Shown piece by piece: positions 9,830-20,256 of a DNA stretch of 64,000 bases. Below the pieces are notes generated by a model. That model ran no database searches. It was not told the DNA's origin and was given only the letters and a program-made list of their open reading frames with translations. This DNA comes from Cycas panzhihuaensis (taxonomy: Eukaryota; Cycadophyta), in contig CM041465.1 of the NCBI GenBank assembly GCA_023213395.1, positions 6,758,001 to 6,822,000 on the forward strand, given 5' to 3'. The position numbers and the translations under genes were made by a program. Numbering within the stretch: the stretch's first letter is position 1; each line of letters begins with the position of its first letter.

Positions 9830-10702
9830 CTACTCAATGTATGGTTTGAGTCTGCTACCGTTCACCCGAGTTGGTAGCAGAGGTCCATCGATTTCCCACA
9901 GTTGCACCGATCCGTTCTCGAAGACTTTTTCTGCGATGTAGGGTCCTAACCACCGCATCTTGAATTTGCCAGGGTGCATTTTGAATTTGCTGTCGTAAAG
10001 CAGCACCTGATCACCTTCTTTGAACTGAGGCTTTCGTAAATGGCGATCATGCCATGCTTTTTTCCGTTGCTTCTCCACATTTTGTAACCAATTTGCCATA
10101 TGTCGCTTTTCTTCTAATCGCACTAAGTCTTCCAATCGTTGTCGTAAGGACTGGAAGTCGTTTAATTGACCTTGCATAGAAACTCGTAGACTTGGTATCT
10201 CAAATTCCGTTGGAAGAATGGCTTCTGTGCCGTACACAAGCTGGAATGGAGTTTGTCTAGTTGATCTTTTGTATGTCGTTCGGAACGCCCATAGCACGAA
10301 TGGTAATTTCTAGGCCCAATCAAATCTGCTAACGTCGCATATCTTCCTCAAGCAATTCTCGATTATCTTATTCGAACTTTCTGCTTGGCCATTTGCTCTC
10401 GAATAATAGGGAGTAGATTTTCGATGGCTTATCATAAACGTTGATGTCAGTGTTTCTATAGTTTGATTCAGAAAGTCGGCGCCTTGGTCGCTTACAATCT
10501 CCAAGGGGCATCCAAATCGTGTAATCACCACCTCGTACAGAAATCGCGCTGTACTTTCCGCATCGGCTTTCCGTAATGCTCGCGCTTCTACCCACTTCGT
10601 CATATAGTCAGTTGCCACCAGAATGTATCGGGCTTTCGATTGACGAGCGACTGGTTTAATTGGCCCCATGAAGTCGAGTCCGCATTTTTTTAATGGTGCC
10701 AA
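9830..10702 (-). pseudogene. E2 integrase core and C-terminal domain
   Basis: Reading leftward, 10702-10310 carries the rve core: LDFMGPIKP (first Asp), IVSDQGADF (second Asp) and NGQAESSNKI (Glu), so all three catalytic residues are present. 10297-9830 continues with LWAFRTTYKRSTRQTPFQLV and the GPY/F-type module FKMRWLGPYIAEKVFENGSV. A stop just before 10297 separates the two pieces. No chromodomain follows, which fits a non-chromovirus. The enzyme joins element cDNA to target DNA. Confidence 0.9.
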
Positions 10703-10732
10703 AGGTAAAATGGGATGTAGAGGTTGGAAATC

Positions 10733-11607
10733 CTATCGATTGGGTTTCCCGACTCGCTGGCAATAGTTGCAAGCTTGGATCCACTTCTTGACGTCCTCGA
10801 ATATGGATGGCCACCAAAATCCGGACATCAAAATTTTCCGCCATGTGGCTAATTTGCCCATGTGTCCACCTACTACTCCTTCGTGTGCTTGCGACATGAT
10901 TTGGTTGATCTCGTGCAGTCGTAACACTTCGTCTGGTCCCAATTTGTATAATTCTCCATTGATTAGTTGATATGGCTCCGCTTTTCTAATAAAATTTCTT
11001 TTTCCCATGCGATCTAATTCTGCTGATAGTTCTCCAGTCGCTAAGTATTCTGGTATTCCCTCATACCAGTCAGTTGGAACCGCTTCCACGCTGAATAGTG
11101 CTACGTCTGGAAAGTCGTCTGGCACTCCTGTAGCTTTTTCCCCGTTTGTGATTCCTGATAACTGATCCGGGATGATATGGGCTTTTCTGGGTTTCACAAT
11201 GATCTTGAAAGAAAATTCCTAGAACAACATCAACCACCTGCTGATTCGCCCTCGCATGATCGGTTTGTTCACCAAATACATCAAAGCTTGGTGATCGACG
11301 AAGAACAAAAATGGATTTGACAATAGATAGAGTCAAAATTTCTGCAATGCATATACCAGCCGAGTGCTTCCCTCTCTGTCGTCATGTAATTCTGCTCAGC
11401 TTTGTAAGTTTCCGACTAGCAAAGTAGATCGGGTGATCTGTCTTGTCGTCACTGGGTTGTGCCAATACGCATCCAATAGCGTATTGTGACGCATCCACAT
11501 GTACATGGAAGGTCTTCTTCCAATCTGGAAATCGCAGTATATGTGCTGCTACGATAGCTTGTTTCAGTGTTTCAAATGCTTGCTATTGTTCCTCCGTCCA
11601 TGCCCAT
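10733..11607 (-). pseudogene. E2 RNase H and integrase zinc-binding region
   Basis: 11197-10733 includes the HHCC module of integrase: His in MSQAHEG and GGHMGKL, then Cys in ACNYCQRVGKPNR. Upstream, translation of 11200-11600 in shifting frames gives FHVHVDASQYAIGCVLAQ and HPIYFASRKL, typical of gypsy RNase H with its first catalytic Asp. At least one frameshift lies between RT and RNase H (near 11690), and further stops lie around 11230-11340. Confidence 0.85.
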
Positions 11608-12472
11608 TCAATGTTCTTTTTCAATAATTCCTTTAGGGGTCCTGATATGTATGCATATCCCCTGATGAACTTTCTGTAGTATCCCGTCAACCCCAAAAAA
11701 AACTTTTAGTTGTTTCCTCGTAAGTGGCGTAGGGAAGTGCAGAATTGCAGATACCTTGGTTGGATCTGTCAGCAATCCTTCCTTGCTGACTATATGCCCC
11801 AATAGGTTTCCGAAGGGTACCAGGAAGGTACATTTTTTTGGATTCAGACACAACTTGTTTTCACGGCATGTCTGCAACATTTCCCACAAGTTCTCCATGT
11901 GATCCTTCATTAATCCATACAATGTCCAATCGTCTAGGAATACCGCAACTTTTTCTTCGATAAATTTTCGAAATATATTGATTACAATCCGTTGAAATGT
12001 AGCTGGTGCATTCGTAAGACCGAATGGCATCACTTTATATGCATATGTTCCCCATTCTGTCACGAATGTGGTTTTCGCTTGATCCTCTGGGGCAATCTGC
12101 ACTTGATTGTACCCGCTGAATCCATCGGTGAAGGAGTATATTTCATTCCCTCCAACTACTTCCAGAATATCCTCTGTAAAAGGTAACGGAAATGGGTCCT
12201 TCTTTGTTACCTTATTTAGTTGTCTGTAATCCACACAGACACGGATTTTCCCATTTTTCTTGGGAACTACTACTACAGGGCTTACCCAGTCACTGTAGTC
12301 AATTTCGTAAATATATCCTGCCTCCAACATTTTGTCTAGTTCGGCTTTCACTTTTTCCTTATATTTAGGATTCATCCTGTATAGCCTCTATTTTACCGGT
12401 TTCGCATCTTCCACTAAATTGATATGATGCATTCCTGTTTCCGGAGGAATGCCTTTTAGGTCCTTGTAAGAC
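11608..12472 (-). pseudogene. E2 reverse transcriptase
   Basis: One 255-residue frame (12375-11608) covers most of the RT: WVSPVVVVPKKNGKIRVCVD, DGFSGYNQVQIAPEDQAKTT, MPFGLTNAPATFQR, the catalytic VAVFLDDWTLYG, and CTFLVPFGNLLGHIVSKEG. Both catalytic Asp of the LDD box are present, with Phe in place of the usual Tyr. The N-terminal entry (12376-12472) has a TAG at the Trp codon of FAWSYKDLKG and another stop before RLYRMNP. The FLDD/Tat-Athila-like box agrees with the tRNA-Glu-like primer site. The C-terminus shifts frame near 11690. Confidence 0.92.
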
Positions 12473-13401
12473 TATGCAAACACGTCGCGGAATTCTTCAA
12501 ACAGTTGTTGGGCTTCTGCTACTGTCTGATAATCCCAATAATTTCCAATTCGTATGAGTTTGGGATTGTCTTGACTGCCAACATTAATCTCAGTGGTTTT
12601 CAACTTAGTTACTCCCATATCTTCCATATTTCCAGTTTTGTGTCCCGAAGTATCTTCTAACTTCCTTTCTCCAATATTGAGTTCTGTGAATTCTGCAGGG
12701 TAATTCATAATTCCTTCTTCTTCACTATGTACTGATTCTACCTCCTCTTGGTTTGTCAATTCTTGTTCTAGTTTTATACTCATTAATCTAATATGTTTTA
12801 GGATTCTATCTATTTCCTTGTTTTCAGAGGTATGCCTAAAGGTTTTTATAAAGGATTTTCTTAAGTTACCCCAAGTCACATCTAAACTTTGTTTCTTTCC
12901 AAGGAACCAGTCCTTGGCTACTCTTCCCAGGGTATGGTAGAAATAGTTAGGCCAAGTTTGTTTGGGTATACTTAAAGATATCCATTTTTGTTTACACTTT
13001 TGTATATGCTCCCTACGGTTTTGACCTACATAGAATAATGGGGTGGCTAGTTGTGTTGAATGATCGAATCGAATTCGAAACATCGTTTGTAACTCTTTTC
13101 AACTTTTAAGAATGGCTTGGTGGGCTAGGTACCAATACCAAGCCTTTCCCCTTAAAGTCAATACTAGGTCCTGTTGCCATTGTGTTTTGTCCCAATTCCC
13201 GTGTTCTATCCAATATTCAACATAATGAGTTAGGTGGGTAGTCCCATACAACTGCTCTCCGTAGAATGGCTTAACATACTTCCCAATGTAAATTTGATGA
13301 TTTATTTCTTCTGGGATGATAACTCTACTGTCTAGACTAGAATCTCTAGAAGTACTTACCAGTGATTCTCCTTCCATTGCCCTGGTTTTGGCGCCAATCA
13401 T
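12472..13401 (-). pseudogene. E2 second Gag-like domain between protease and RT
   Basis: Two adjoining pieces, 13401-13099 and 13083-12472, give MEGESLVSTSRD.., YGEQLYGTTHLTHYVEYWIE, LRGKAWYWYLAHQAILKSW, FRIRFDHSTQ, GRVAKDWFLGKKQSLDVTW and NLRKSFIKTFRHTSENKEID, then an acidic linker into FEEFRDVFA at the RT start. The middle resembles Retrotrans_gag (LRGxAxxWY, W-x-L-x-x-x-F-x-x-RF). The same domain is present in all copies in E1, so it is a family trait. A matrix or capsid duplicate, or an RT cofactor, are both possible; role unknown. Confidence 0.75.
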
Positions 13402-13433
13402 TGGAAGGAATCGGTTACTGGGTGGGTATACTT

Positions 13434-14684
13434 CTAAGGAAGAGGAGGAAGGAATATTACTTCCTTCCTCAGGTTGTAATAAGGGGGGGGTAGGGAATCT
13501 ACCTCAAGACCCACACCTGATGTAGAAGGGATGTCGGGATTACTATTAGCTACTACAAAACTACAAAAAATATTAGGTAAACTAGGGGGTTGTTGGTCTA
13601 GTTTGTTGTCATCCCTTAAACTATCATTAGTCATTATATACTCAAAAGAATTTAAATTATCATCAATGTCTTTAGTTACATATTCCGATAATAAATTACA
13701 TCTATAAGAAGAGGAGTTTACTTCAAATGCATCCTGCAGCCAATAATCCACGAATCTCATTCCGTGTTCGTCGTCCGAAGAGTTGTATATTTCCCTGAAA
13801 TAGGTCGGTTCTTCTTGATGATAATTGGTCGATGTTGTGGGCTCTTCCGCAGTATGATAGAGGTTTTCTTCCCCAATGGAAGAGAATGTTATGTCGCTCG
13901 TGTGATCATCTTTGGATCCTAAATGCAGTATCATTTCGATGGAGTTCCTTCCCAACATCGGTAATACTACTTCGTTTCCATTATCCGATAAGGTGAAGGT
14001 CATATTTTTCCAATTTTGGAGGCATTGTGTCTTGTATAGCCATGGCCTCCCCAAGAGTGCTGGATAGGGTATTGCCCCTTTCTCTGTTTCCATGATTGTG
14101 AAATCAACTTTTACCACAATCCTCGCCACATCCACCTTGATGTCGGCTAATCTCCCCATAGGTCGTACTAATAATTCGTTGGCCAATTTTAATGAATATG
14201 TTGCCGCTTCCAACTTCGGGCTTCCCAGTTTCCGCCATGTCGAAGCTAGTAATACGTTTACCGTCGTGCCTCCATCAACAATTACTTTTGGGAATGTTTC
14301 TCCCAGTACCATCATTGTTACCATTGGATCCATATCGAATGACGGCATTATTTGCTTTAAACTCTTTGTAATTCCGTGTTGTACTACTCCTCCTTTAATC
14401 CAATCAATGACTTGGCATAGGGGAATGGTCAACTGTAGCTGTTTGACCAAATTTTCCATCAACAACAGCATTCTCGGAATGTCTTCCACCGGTAATCCTT
14501 TAAATAGTTCCTCCATTTGCACCATCTGAGGCTGCACTTTTGGCTCTTCCGGTATATTCTCTTTTTCTTTCTGTTTATTTTTCCGTACGTATACGTACTT
14601 GGTTTCTAGTTTTCCCATTGGTAATGTATTTTCTTCTCGGGCTAAGCCATCCAACACTTGTTTTGCTTTTTTGAACCAATCCAT
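13434..14684 (-). CDS. E2 aspartic protease region (416-residue open frame)
   Basis: This is the longest open frame in the window. The N-terminus (MDWFKKAKQVLDGLAREENT) is followed by a conserved helical block (MEELFKGLPVEDIPRMLLLM, PLCQVIDWIKGGVVQHGITK). Then comes the retropepsin-like domain PKVIVDGGTTVNVLLASTWR with Asp in D-G-G, and YPALLGRPWLYKTQCLQNW. The C-terminal third is the acidic linker (EEPTYFREIYNSSDDEHGMR, VDYWLQDAFEVNSSSYRCNL). The frame is probably part of a larger Gag-Pro-Pol polyprotein, so the Met at 14684 need not be a real start. D-G-G instead of D-T/S-G is common in this plant gypsy branch. Confidence 0.8.
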   Translation of the reverse strand: MDWFKKAKQVLDGLAREENTLPMGKLETKYVYVRKNKQKEKENIPEEPKVQPQMVQMEELFKGLPVEDIPRMLLLMENLVKQLQLTIPLCQVIDWIKGGVVQHGITKSLKQIMPSFDMDPMVTMMVLGETFPKVIVDGGTTVNVLLASTWRKLGSPKLEAATYSLKLANELLVRPMGRLADIKVDVARIVVKVDFTIMETEKGAIPYPALLGRPWLYKTQCLQNWKNMTFTLSDNGNEVVLPMLGRNSIEMILHLGSKDDHTSDITFSSIGEENLYHTAEEPTTSTNYHQEEPTYFREIYNSSDDEHGMRFVDYWLQDAFEVNSSSYRCNLLSEYVTKDIDDNLNSFEYIMTNDSLRDDNKLDQQPPSLPNIFCSFVVANSNPDIPSTSGVGLEVDSLPPPYYNLRKEVIFLPPLP

Positions 14685-14779
14685 TTCTGTTGGCGGATCC
14701 CGATATCCTTCATTCTATTTCTCCTTCTGTTTATTCTAGTGTTTTACATTTTTAGTTTCTGGTATAGTTGTCATTAAGT

Positions 14780-15306
14780 TGGTGGCTTTGGCCTTCCCTT
14801 TACAATCCTCCGTCTTATGGTCACTTGGGCCGTACTTGTTACATCTGACGGTTTACATTCGTATTCTGCTTAGTTGGGCATTCGACTTCCGATTGCCCAA
14901 ATTGCAAACAGATGAGGCATCTACCCATTGGTGGTTTCTTTCTCGAGGGCTCTTGTGTACCCCTCGTTGTGTAAACATTTCGAGGTGGGTTGCCTCCCCT
15001 TCCCCTACCTCGTCCTCTGTAGGCTTTCCCTCTCGGATTATAGAAACAATCCTTAGTCGTATGCATATCTACATCGCATATGTGGCACCATCTGTCCTGT
15101 TGGTGCAACGCACTATTTTTTAGATTCAGTTCACATTCTTTAGTGGTATGTGAATTCTCTTCACAGATATGGCACCATTTGGTTATCCTCCCGGCATGGT
15201 CTTTCTTTTTCGTCGTTTCTTCTTCTTCTCTGTTATTTCTAATTTTTAGCCTGGCCACTTCTTTCCTTAAGGCTTCCAATTCCGATTCCTCTTCTGCTAT
15301 CCCCAC
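14780..15306 (-). pseudogene. E2 Gag zinc-knuckle array
   Basis: The 155-residue frame starts with a coiled-coil-like stretch (EEESELEALRKEVARLKIRN). It carries two good C-X2-C-X4-H-X4-C knuckles (CHICEENSHTTKEC and CHICDVDMHTTKDC), an arginine/glycine-rich spacer (AYRGRGRGRGGNPPRN), and a third knuckle with Ser for His (CLICLQFGQSEVEC). A fourth, CNKYGPSDHKTEDC-like, lies just past the stop near 14839. Three or four knuckles are more than the usual one or two. They bind genomic RNA of the element. Confidence 0.85.
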
Positions 15307-15381
15307 CTGGCAGAAGGGTCAATTGTACTGATTTTGTTTGAGTTCCCTAATCTCTTCTTGCAATCTTAATAATAGGGAGTC

Positions 15382-16065
15382 CTATCCTCCTGCCTGTGCA
15401 TCCATCTCCATTTCAAAATCCAATGCTAGATCTTGGGCATTTTTAAACGATTTCAACGGATGGGCATGCATCATGGCCCTCAGTTTTTCATTCAGTCCTC
15501 TCACAAAATAGTTTTTCATGTTGTGGTCAGTTATCGTTTCGTTAATCATACTGGCCGCGATGATTTTCATTCTGCTGATATAGGTTAGCACTGATTCTCC
15601 CGGCCTTTGTTTAATTTCTCTCAAGGCGATTTCCACTGCTTCGTTACTACGGAATTTCTGAAATCTTTCCTCGAAGGGTTTCTTAATCTTTGCCCATGAC
15701 TCATTCTTGTTTATTTCTTTGTACCATGCCAATGGTACTCCTCTCAGCGTACAGGCGAATCTAGCTTTGATCTCATCCTCGTCTGTAATCTTTTTCACAT
15801 CAATCAGACTCTGAAAGAGATATACGTGTTCTGTTGCATCTGAAGTGTCGTTAAAAATCAACTTTCCAAAGTCTTTATAATCATCCATTTTGGGGGATTG
15901 CAACGGTGCCCCACCTGGTGGTGATTCTTCCCTTCTCCCCTCCTTCGGGAATGCACTTGGGGTGCCTACTACTGTATTATCCTTTCCAAACAACGGATTC
16001 TTAAATGGAGTTTTGATATGTATCGGTTCCACTACACCTGGCACTTGTATAGTTAACAGTGTCAC
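15382..16065 (-). pseudogene. E2 Gag core (Retrotrans_gag)
   Basis: The 227-residue open frame starts in VVEPIHIKTPFKNPLFGKDN, then MDDYKDFGKLIFNDTSDATE, LRGVPLAWYKEINKNESWAK, PFEERFQKFRSNEAVEIALR and NYFVRGLNEKLRAMMHAHPL, ending at DAQAGG. This is the canonical Retrotrans_gag domain. Frameshifts on both sides separate it from the basic N-terminus (16298-16537) and from the knuckles (15306). Confidence 0.9.
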
Positions 16066-16297
16066 TGTAATATATGATTGATCAAATCCCTTTTCTGATG
16101 AATCCTCAAAAAGCTATCTTGTGAGCTTATTTTTCCAATATGCCAAGGGACCTTCCTCCGCCTTCTTCTCGCTGTCACTTAGGTCCTTGATTTGTCTTCC
16201 CAGTATACTTCCCTCTTTTAAGGTTTCTTGATGCTTTTCATCCACCTTTGGTTTTCCTTCAATTTCTGGGCTAAACAAATCATCTACGATTGGGGTG

Positions 16298-16537
16298 TTA
16301 ATACCATACGTTCACCATTAGTTCCCTCTTCCTGTTCTTGAGGTGTCTGGGCTCCACTTGCCCCAGATCCTTCAGCAGACATCCCTTAGTCTCGTTGTTC
16401 TGCGAACTTAATCTCCTCGCCCTTCTGAGTTTTGATTCCTTCGACCATCTTAATGCCCTTTGTCTGCTGGTTTCCTTCTCTTTGGGTGAAGTATCCTTTT
16501 GTGGCTCTTCTGACCTTGAAGGCCTCTTAGGTGGCAT
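16298..16537 (-). pseudogene. E2 Gag N-terminus (basic)
   Basis: The frame starts MPPKRPSRSEEPQKDTSPKE and has ALRWSKESKLRRARRLSSQN, the same Lys/Arg-rich start as in E3 (1507). It is 138 bp inside the 5' LTR edge, so this is the most likely translation start of the polyprotein. It shifts frame after about 70 residues. Confidence 0.75.
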
Positions 16538-16657
16538 TGGAAGGTCCCCTGGCTGCCGGTGGCTTAGTTACAGCCTGCCATCACGGCGGCCTGTGGTCCT
16601 CTGCCCTTTAAACATTCCTTTCCTTGAAACTCCTGGGCCCTGTCCCTCCTCAATGGA

Positions 16658-16675
16658 CGTAGGCAACAGAACCAA
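16658..16675 (-). other. Primer-binding site of E2 (tRNA-Glu-like)
   Basis: Just inside LTR C the minus strand reads TTGGTTCTGTTGCC. From TGG this agrees with the complement of plant tRNA-Glu 3' end (TGGCTCCGTTGCC, recalled) at 11 of 13 positions. Confidence 0.6.
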
Positions 16676-17503
16676 TGTTGACTGAGGTGTTCCCACTGCA
16701 CTTGTGGGAACAGTGCACTCGTCAAGGTTACACAAGCTATAGTCTAGTTAGGATACTGTCAACATGGTTATTCACATACATTCCACAGATTATTCACAGA
16801 ATTATCCTGGCGGTACCTGACCGCAATCAACACATATTCAGCACTTCATCCTTATAAACACAGAGAATACACAACTTTCCACGTAACTCTCCTTTTCATT
16901 AAGTAATAAGCTCAATTTACACAGAGGGCTGGAATGCATTCCTGTGCATTCCAGCAGCATACATTCTTCATGTTACATGCGTACCCAGATGGTACTTATC
17001 ACTGAACACTGCTTCAATTGGCTGTCATGCGTGCTGGCATCCGCACCATTGTGTGCCCTTGATAGTCGGCTCTCACCCTAACCGGATGGTTCATGTGTAC
17101 TTCCTTAAGTATGCTTCTTTGTACCTTTTGGCTGAAGGGTTATGACTGCCTGTCATAACCGTACCCCTTCAGTCATACGTACCCTTTCCTTAATCATTAG
17201 TTATGCACTTTAACTAATGTCTTCATTAAGTTCGTACGTCTGTATGTACGTCTGGCAGCTTCCCAAGCCTCCACTGGTCCCGTATTGTCATGCGTACCGC
17301 TTCCGTTCGGTTCCGTTCCGCCACTGGTACGTGTATGTGGTACGTACCCGTTCAGTGCGCTTTTTGTCATACGTACCCAGAATGCTAATTTCTTCACTGT
17401 TTCGCCTTGTGCGTACCTTCGTACGGTCCGTACCTACACATCTTAGGTTACCCAGCCTACCTCTGGTCTTCCAACAGCCATATGATCACTTTATGCCCCA
17501 ACA
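16676..17503 (-). repeat. LTR C, 5' LTR of E2 (828 bp)
   Basis: It starts TGTTGACTGAGG and ends GCCCCAACA on the plus strand, matching LTR B nearly throughout. U3 (the right half) has repeated CGTAC/GTACG motifs, densest at 17230-17440. It is followed by the duplication GTAAT at 17504-17508. Confidence 0.93.
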
Positions 17504-18198
17504 GTAATACCACTTTATTCCCATTATCCGATAAAGTGAAGGTCACATTCTTCCAGTTCGGGAGGCACTAGGTCTTGTATAGCCAAGGCCTCCCCAATAA
17601 TGTTGGATAGGGTGTTGCCCCTTTTTCTGTTTCTACGATGGTAAAGTCAATTTTTACTATAATTCCTGCCACATCCACCTTGATGTCGGCTAACCTTCCT
17701 ACAGGTCGCACTAATAATTCGTTGGCCAACTTCAACGAATATGTTGTTGCCTCCAATTTCGGGGTTCCCAATTTTCGCCATGTCGAAGCGGTGTCGTTGG
17801 CCATTTGCGCCTCCATCGACAATCACTTTTGGGAATGTTTCTCCCAATACCACCATTGTCACCATGGGATCCATGTCGAATGATGGCATCACTTTCTTTA
17901 AACTTTTCGTAATTCCGCGTTGTAATATCCCTCCTTTAATCCAATCAATTACTTGGCATAGGGGAATAGTTAATTGTAGTTGTTTTACCAAATTCTCCAT
18001 TAGCAACAGCATTCTTGGAATGTCCTCAGCTGGTAATCCTTTGAATAATTCTTCCATTTGTACCATTTGAGGCTGTACCTTTGGTTCTTCTGGTACGTTA
18101 TCTTTCTCTTTTTGCTTGTTTTTTCTTATGTATACATATTTGGTTTCTGGCTTCCTCATTGGTAATGCACTTTCTTCTTGAGCTAAGCCCTCCAACAC
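17504..18198 (-). pseudogene. E1 protease region, copy C, upstream part
   Basis: This continues the copy cut at 7003. 18198-17864 has MEELFKGLPAEDIPRMLLLM and PLCQVIDWIKGGILQRGITK. The protease box PKVIVDGGAN shifts frame directly after D-G-G, at about 17805. The rest (STWRKLGTPKLEATTYSLKL, TLLGRPWLYKT) is read in another frame at 17822-17568. GTAAT at 17504-17508 is the second copy of the E2 target duplication. Confidence 0.85.
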
Positions 18199-18555
18199 TT
18201 GTTTCGCTTGTTTAAACTGATTTATTTCTGTCTGCGGATTCAGATATCCTTCGTTTTCTTTCTCCCTTGTTTGTTTTGGAGTTTCACATTTTTGCTTTCT
18301 GGTATGATTGTCATTAGGTTAGTGGCTTTAGCTTTCCCCTTACAGTCCTCTGTTTTATGCTCACTTGGTCATGATTGTTACATCTGACGGTTTTTGTTTG
18401 TATTCTCGTTTGGTTGGACATTCGGATTTCCAGTGCCCAAATTGTAAACAAATGAGGCATCTTCCCATTGGTTGTTTCTTCCTCGAGGGCTCCTGTGTAC
18501 CCCTCGTTGTATAGACGTTCCGAGGTGGGTTGCCTCCCCTTCCCCTACCTCGTCC

Positions 18556-18843
18556 TCAGTATGCTTTTCCTCTTGGATTATAGAAGCAATCTTTGGTCAT
18601 ATGCGTATCCACATCGCATATGTGGCACCATTTGTCCCTTTGGTGCAATGCGCTATTTTTCGGGTTGAGTTCACATTCTTTAGTCGTATGTGAATTTTCC
18701 TCACAGATATGGCACCATTTTGTCACTCTGCCTTCATGGTCTTTCTTCTTTGTCGTTTCCTCTTCTCTGTTGTTTCTTATTTTCAGTCTCGCCACTTCCT
18801 TTCTTAGGGCTTCTAATTCTGATTCCTCTTCTGCTACTCCCAC
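18556..18843 (-). pseudogene. E1 Gag zinc knuckles
   Basis: The frame has EEESELEALRKEVARLKIRN, then knuckles CHICEENSHTTKEC and CHICDVDTHMTKDC, and stops after NPRGKAY. A short deletion at about 18850, compared with E2, puts it out of frame with the Gag core upstream. Confidence 0.85.
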
Positions 18844-20130
18844 AGCGGAAGGGTCGATTATACTGGTGTTGTTTGAGTTCCCTGATTTCCTCTTGCAATC
18901 TCAATAGGAGGGAGTCGTGTCCTCTAGCCTGCGCATCCATCTCCATCTCAAAGTCCAGTGCTAACTCTTGGGCATTTTTTAATGACTTTAATGGATGGGC
19001 ATGCATCATAGCTCTCAGTTTCTCATTCAATCCCCTGACAAAATAATTCTTCATATTGTGGTCTATTACCGTTTCATTAATCATACTGGCCACAATGATT
19101 TTCATTCTGTTGATATAAGTTAACACTAATTCTCCTGGCCTTTGTTTAATTTCCCTAAGGGCAATTTCCACTGCTTCGTTGCTTCGGAATTTCTGGAATC
19201 TTTCCTCGAAGGATTTCTTTATTTTCGCCCATGAATCATTCTTATTTATTTCTTTGTACCATGCCAACGGTACTCCCCTTAGTGTACAAGTGAATCTGGC
19301 TTTTATCTCGTCTTCGTCTGTAATGTTCGTCACGTCAATCAGATTCTGAAAGAAGTATCCGTGTTCGGCTGCATCCGAAGTGTCGTTGAAAATCAACTTC
19401 CCAAAATCTCTGTAATCATCCATCTTGGGAGATTGTAATGGTGTCCCACCTGGTGGTGATTCTTCCCCTTTCTCCTCCTTACTGGATTTTGTCTCCTTCC
19501 CTTCACTTTTCTCCTTTGGAGATGTACTTGGAGTGCCTACTGCAATATTATCTTTCCCAAATAACGGATTCTTAAATGGGGTTTTAATTTGTATAGGTTC
19601 TAACACACCTGGCACTTGTATTGTTAATGGTGTCACTGTTATATATGATTGATCAGATCCCCTGTCTGATGAATCCTCAAAAAGTTGTCTTGTGAGCTTA
19701 TTTTCCCAATATGCCGAGGGACCTTCCTCCGCCTTCTTCTCGCTGTCACTTAGGTCCTTCAGACCGTCCTCCACAAGTATACTTCCCTCTTTTAAAGTTT
19801 CTTTATGCTCCTCATCCACCTTTGGTTTTTCTTCATATTCTGGGCTAAACAGCTCATCCTTGATTGGGGCTGGTGTTAGTACCATTCATTCGCCATTAGT
19901 TCCCTCTCCTTGTTCTTGAGGTATCTGGGCTCCACTTGCCTCAGATTCTTCAATAGACTGTCCCTTAGTCTCGTTGTTCTGCGAACTTAATCTCCTTGCC
20001 CTTCTCAGTTTTGACTCTTTTGACCATCGTAATGCCCTCTGTCTACTTGTTTCTTTCCCTTTGGGTGAAGTATCCTTTTGTGGCTCTTCCGCCTTTCAAG
20101 GCCTCTTAGGTGGCACTGGAAGGTCCCACA
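18734..20130 (-). pseudogene. E1 gag
   Basis: The largest open part (19885-18734, 383 residues) runs from an acidic N-terminal segment (IKDELFSPEYEEKPKVDEEH) through MDDYRDFGKLIFNDTSDAAE, LRGVPLAWYKEINKNDSWAK and NYFVRGLNEKLRAMMHAHPL into out-of-frame sequence after AQARGHDS. The basic start is damaged: at about 20115 the ATG seen in E2 and E3 reads GTG and a small insertion follows. It is better preserved than gag of E3. Confidence 0.88.
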
Positions 20131-20238
20131 GGCTAGGAGGCTTAGTTCTGACACCGCCATCACGACGACAGCCAGGGTCCTCTGCCCTTTACACATTCCT
20201 CTTTTTGATACTCCTGGGCCCTGTCCCTCCTCAATGGA

Positions 20239-20256
20239 CATAGGCAACGGAACCAA
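20239..20256 (-). other. Primer-binding site of E1 (tRNA-Glu-like)
   Basis: The minus strand reads TTGGTTCCGTTGCC directly inside LTR D. From TGG, 12 of 13 bases agree with the complement of plant tRNA-Glu (recalled), the best match of the three copies. Confidence 0.65.

Larger units (their letters stand above)
7004..17503 (-). mobile_element. Ty3/gypsy element E2, complete copy (10.5 kb)
   Basis: E2 is bounded by LTR C (5', 16676-17503) and LTR B (3', 7004-7816) with a perfect GTAAT duplication. The order on the minus strand is primer site, Gag N-terminus (16298-16537), Gag core (15382-16065), CCHC knuckles (14780-15306), protease (13434-14684), Gag-like domain (12472-13401), RT (11608-12472), RNase H (about 11200-11600), integrase (9830-11197), tandem array (9200-9605), extra ORF (7912-8996), 3' LTR. 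It is the reference copy for the family in this window. Stops and frameshifts occur in gag, RT, RNase H and the extra ORF. Confidence 0.93.

Noticed and set aside
14092-14529. 145-codon plus-strand frame
   Set aside because: Antisense to the protease of E2, whose motifs are clear; equivalent shadows occur at 4261 and 5697.
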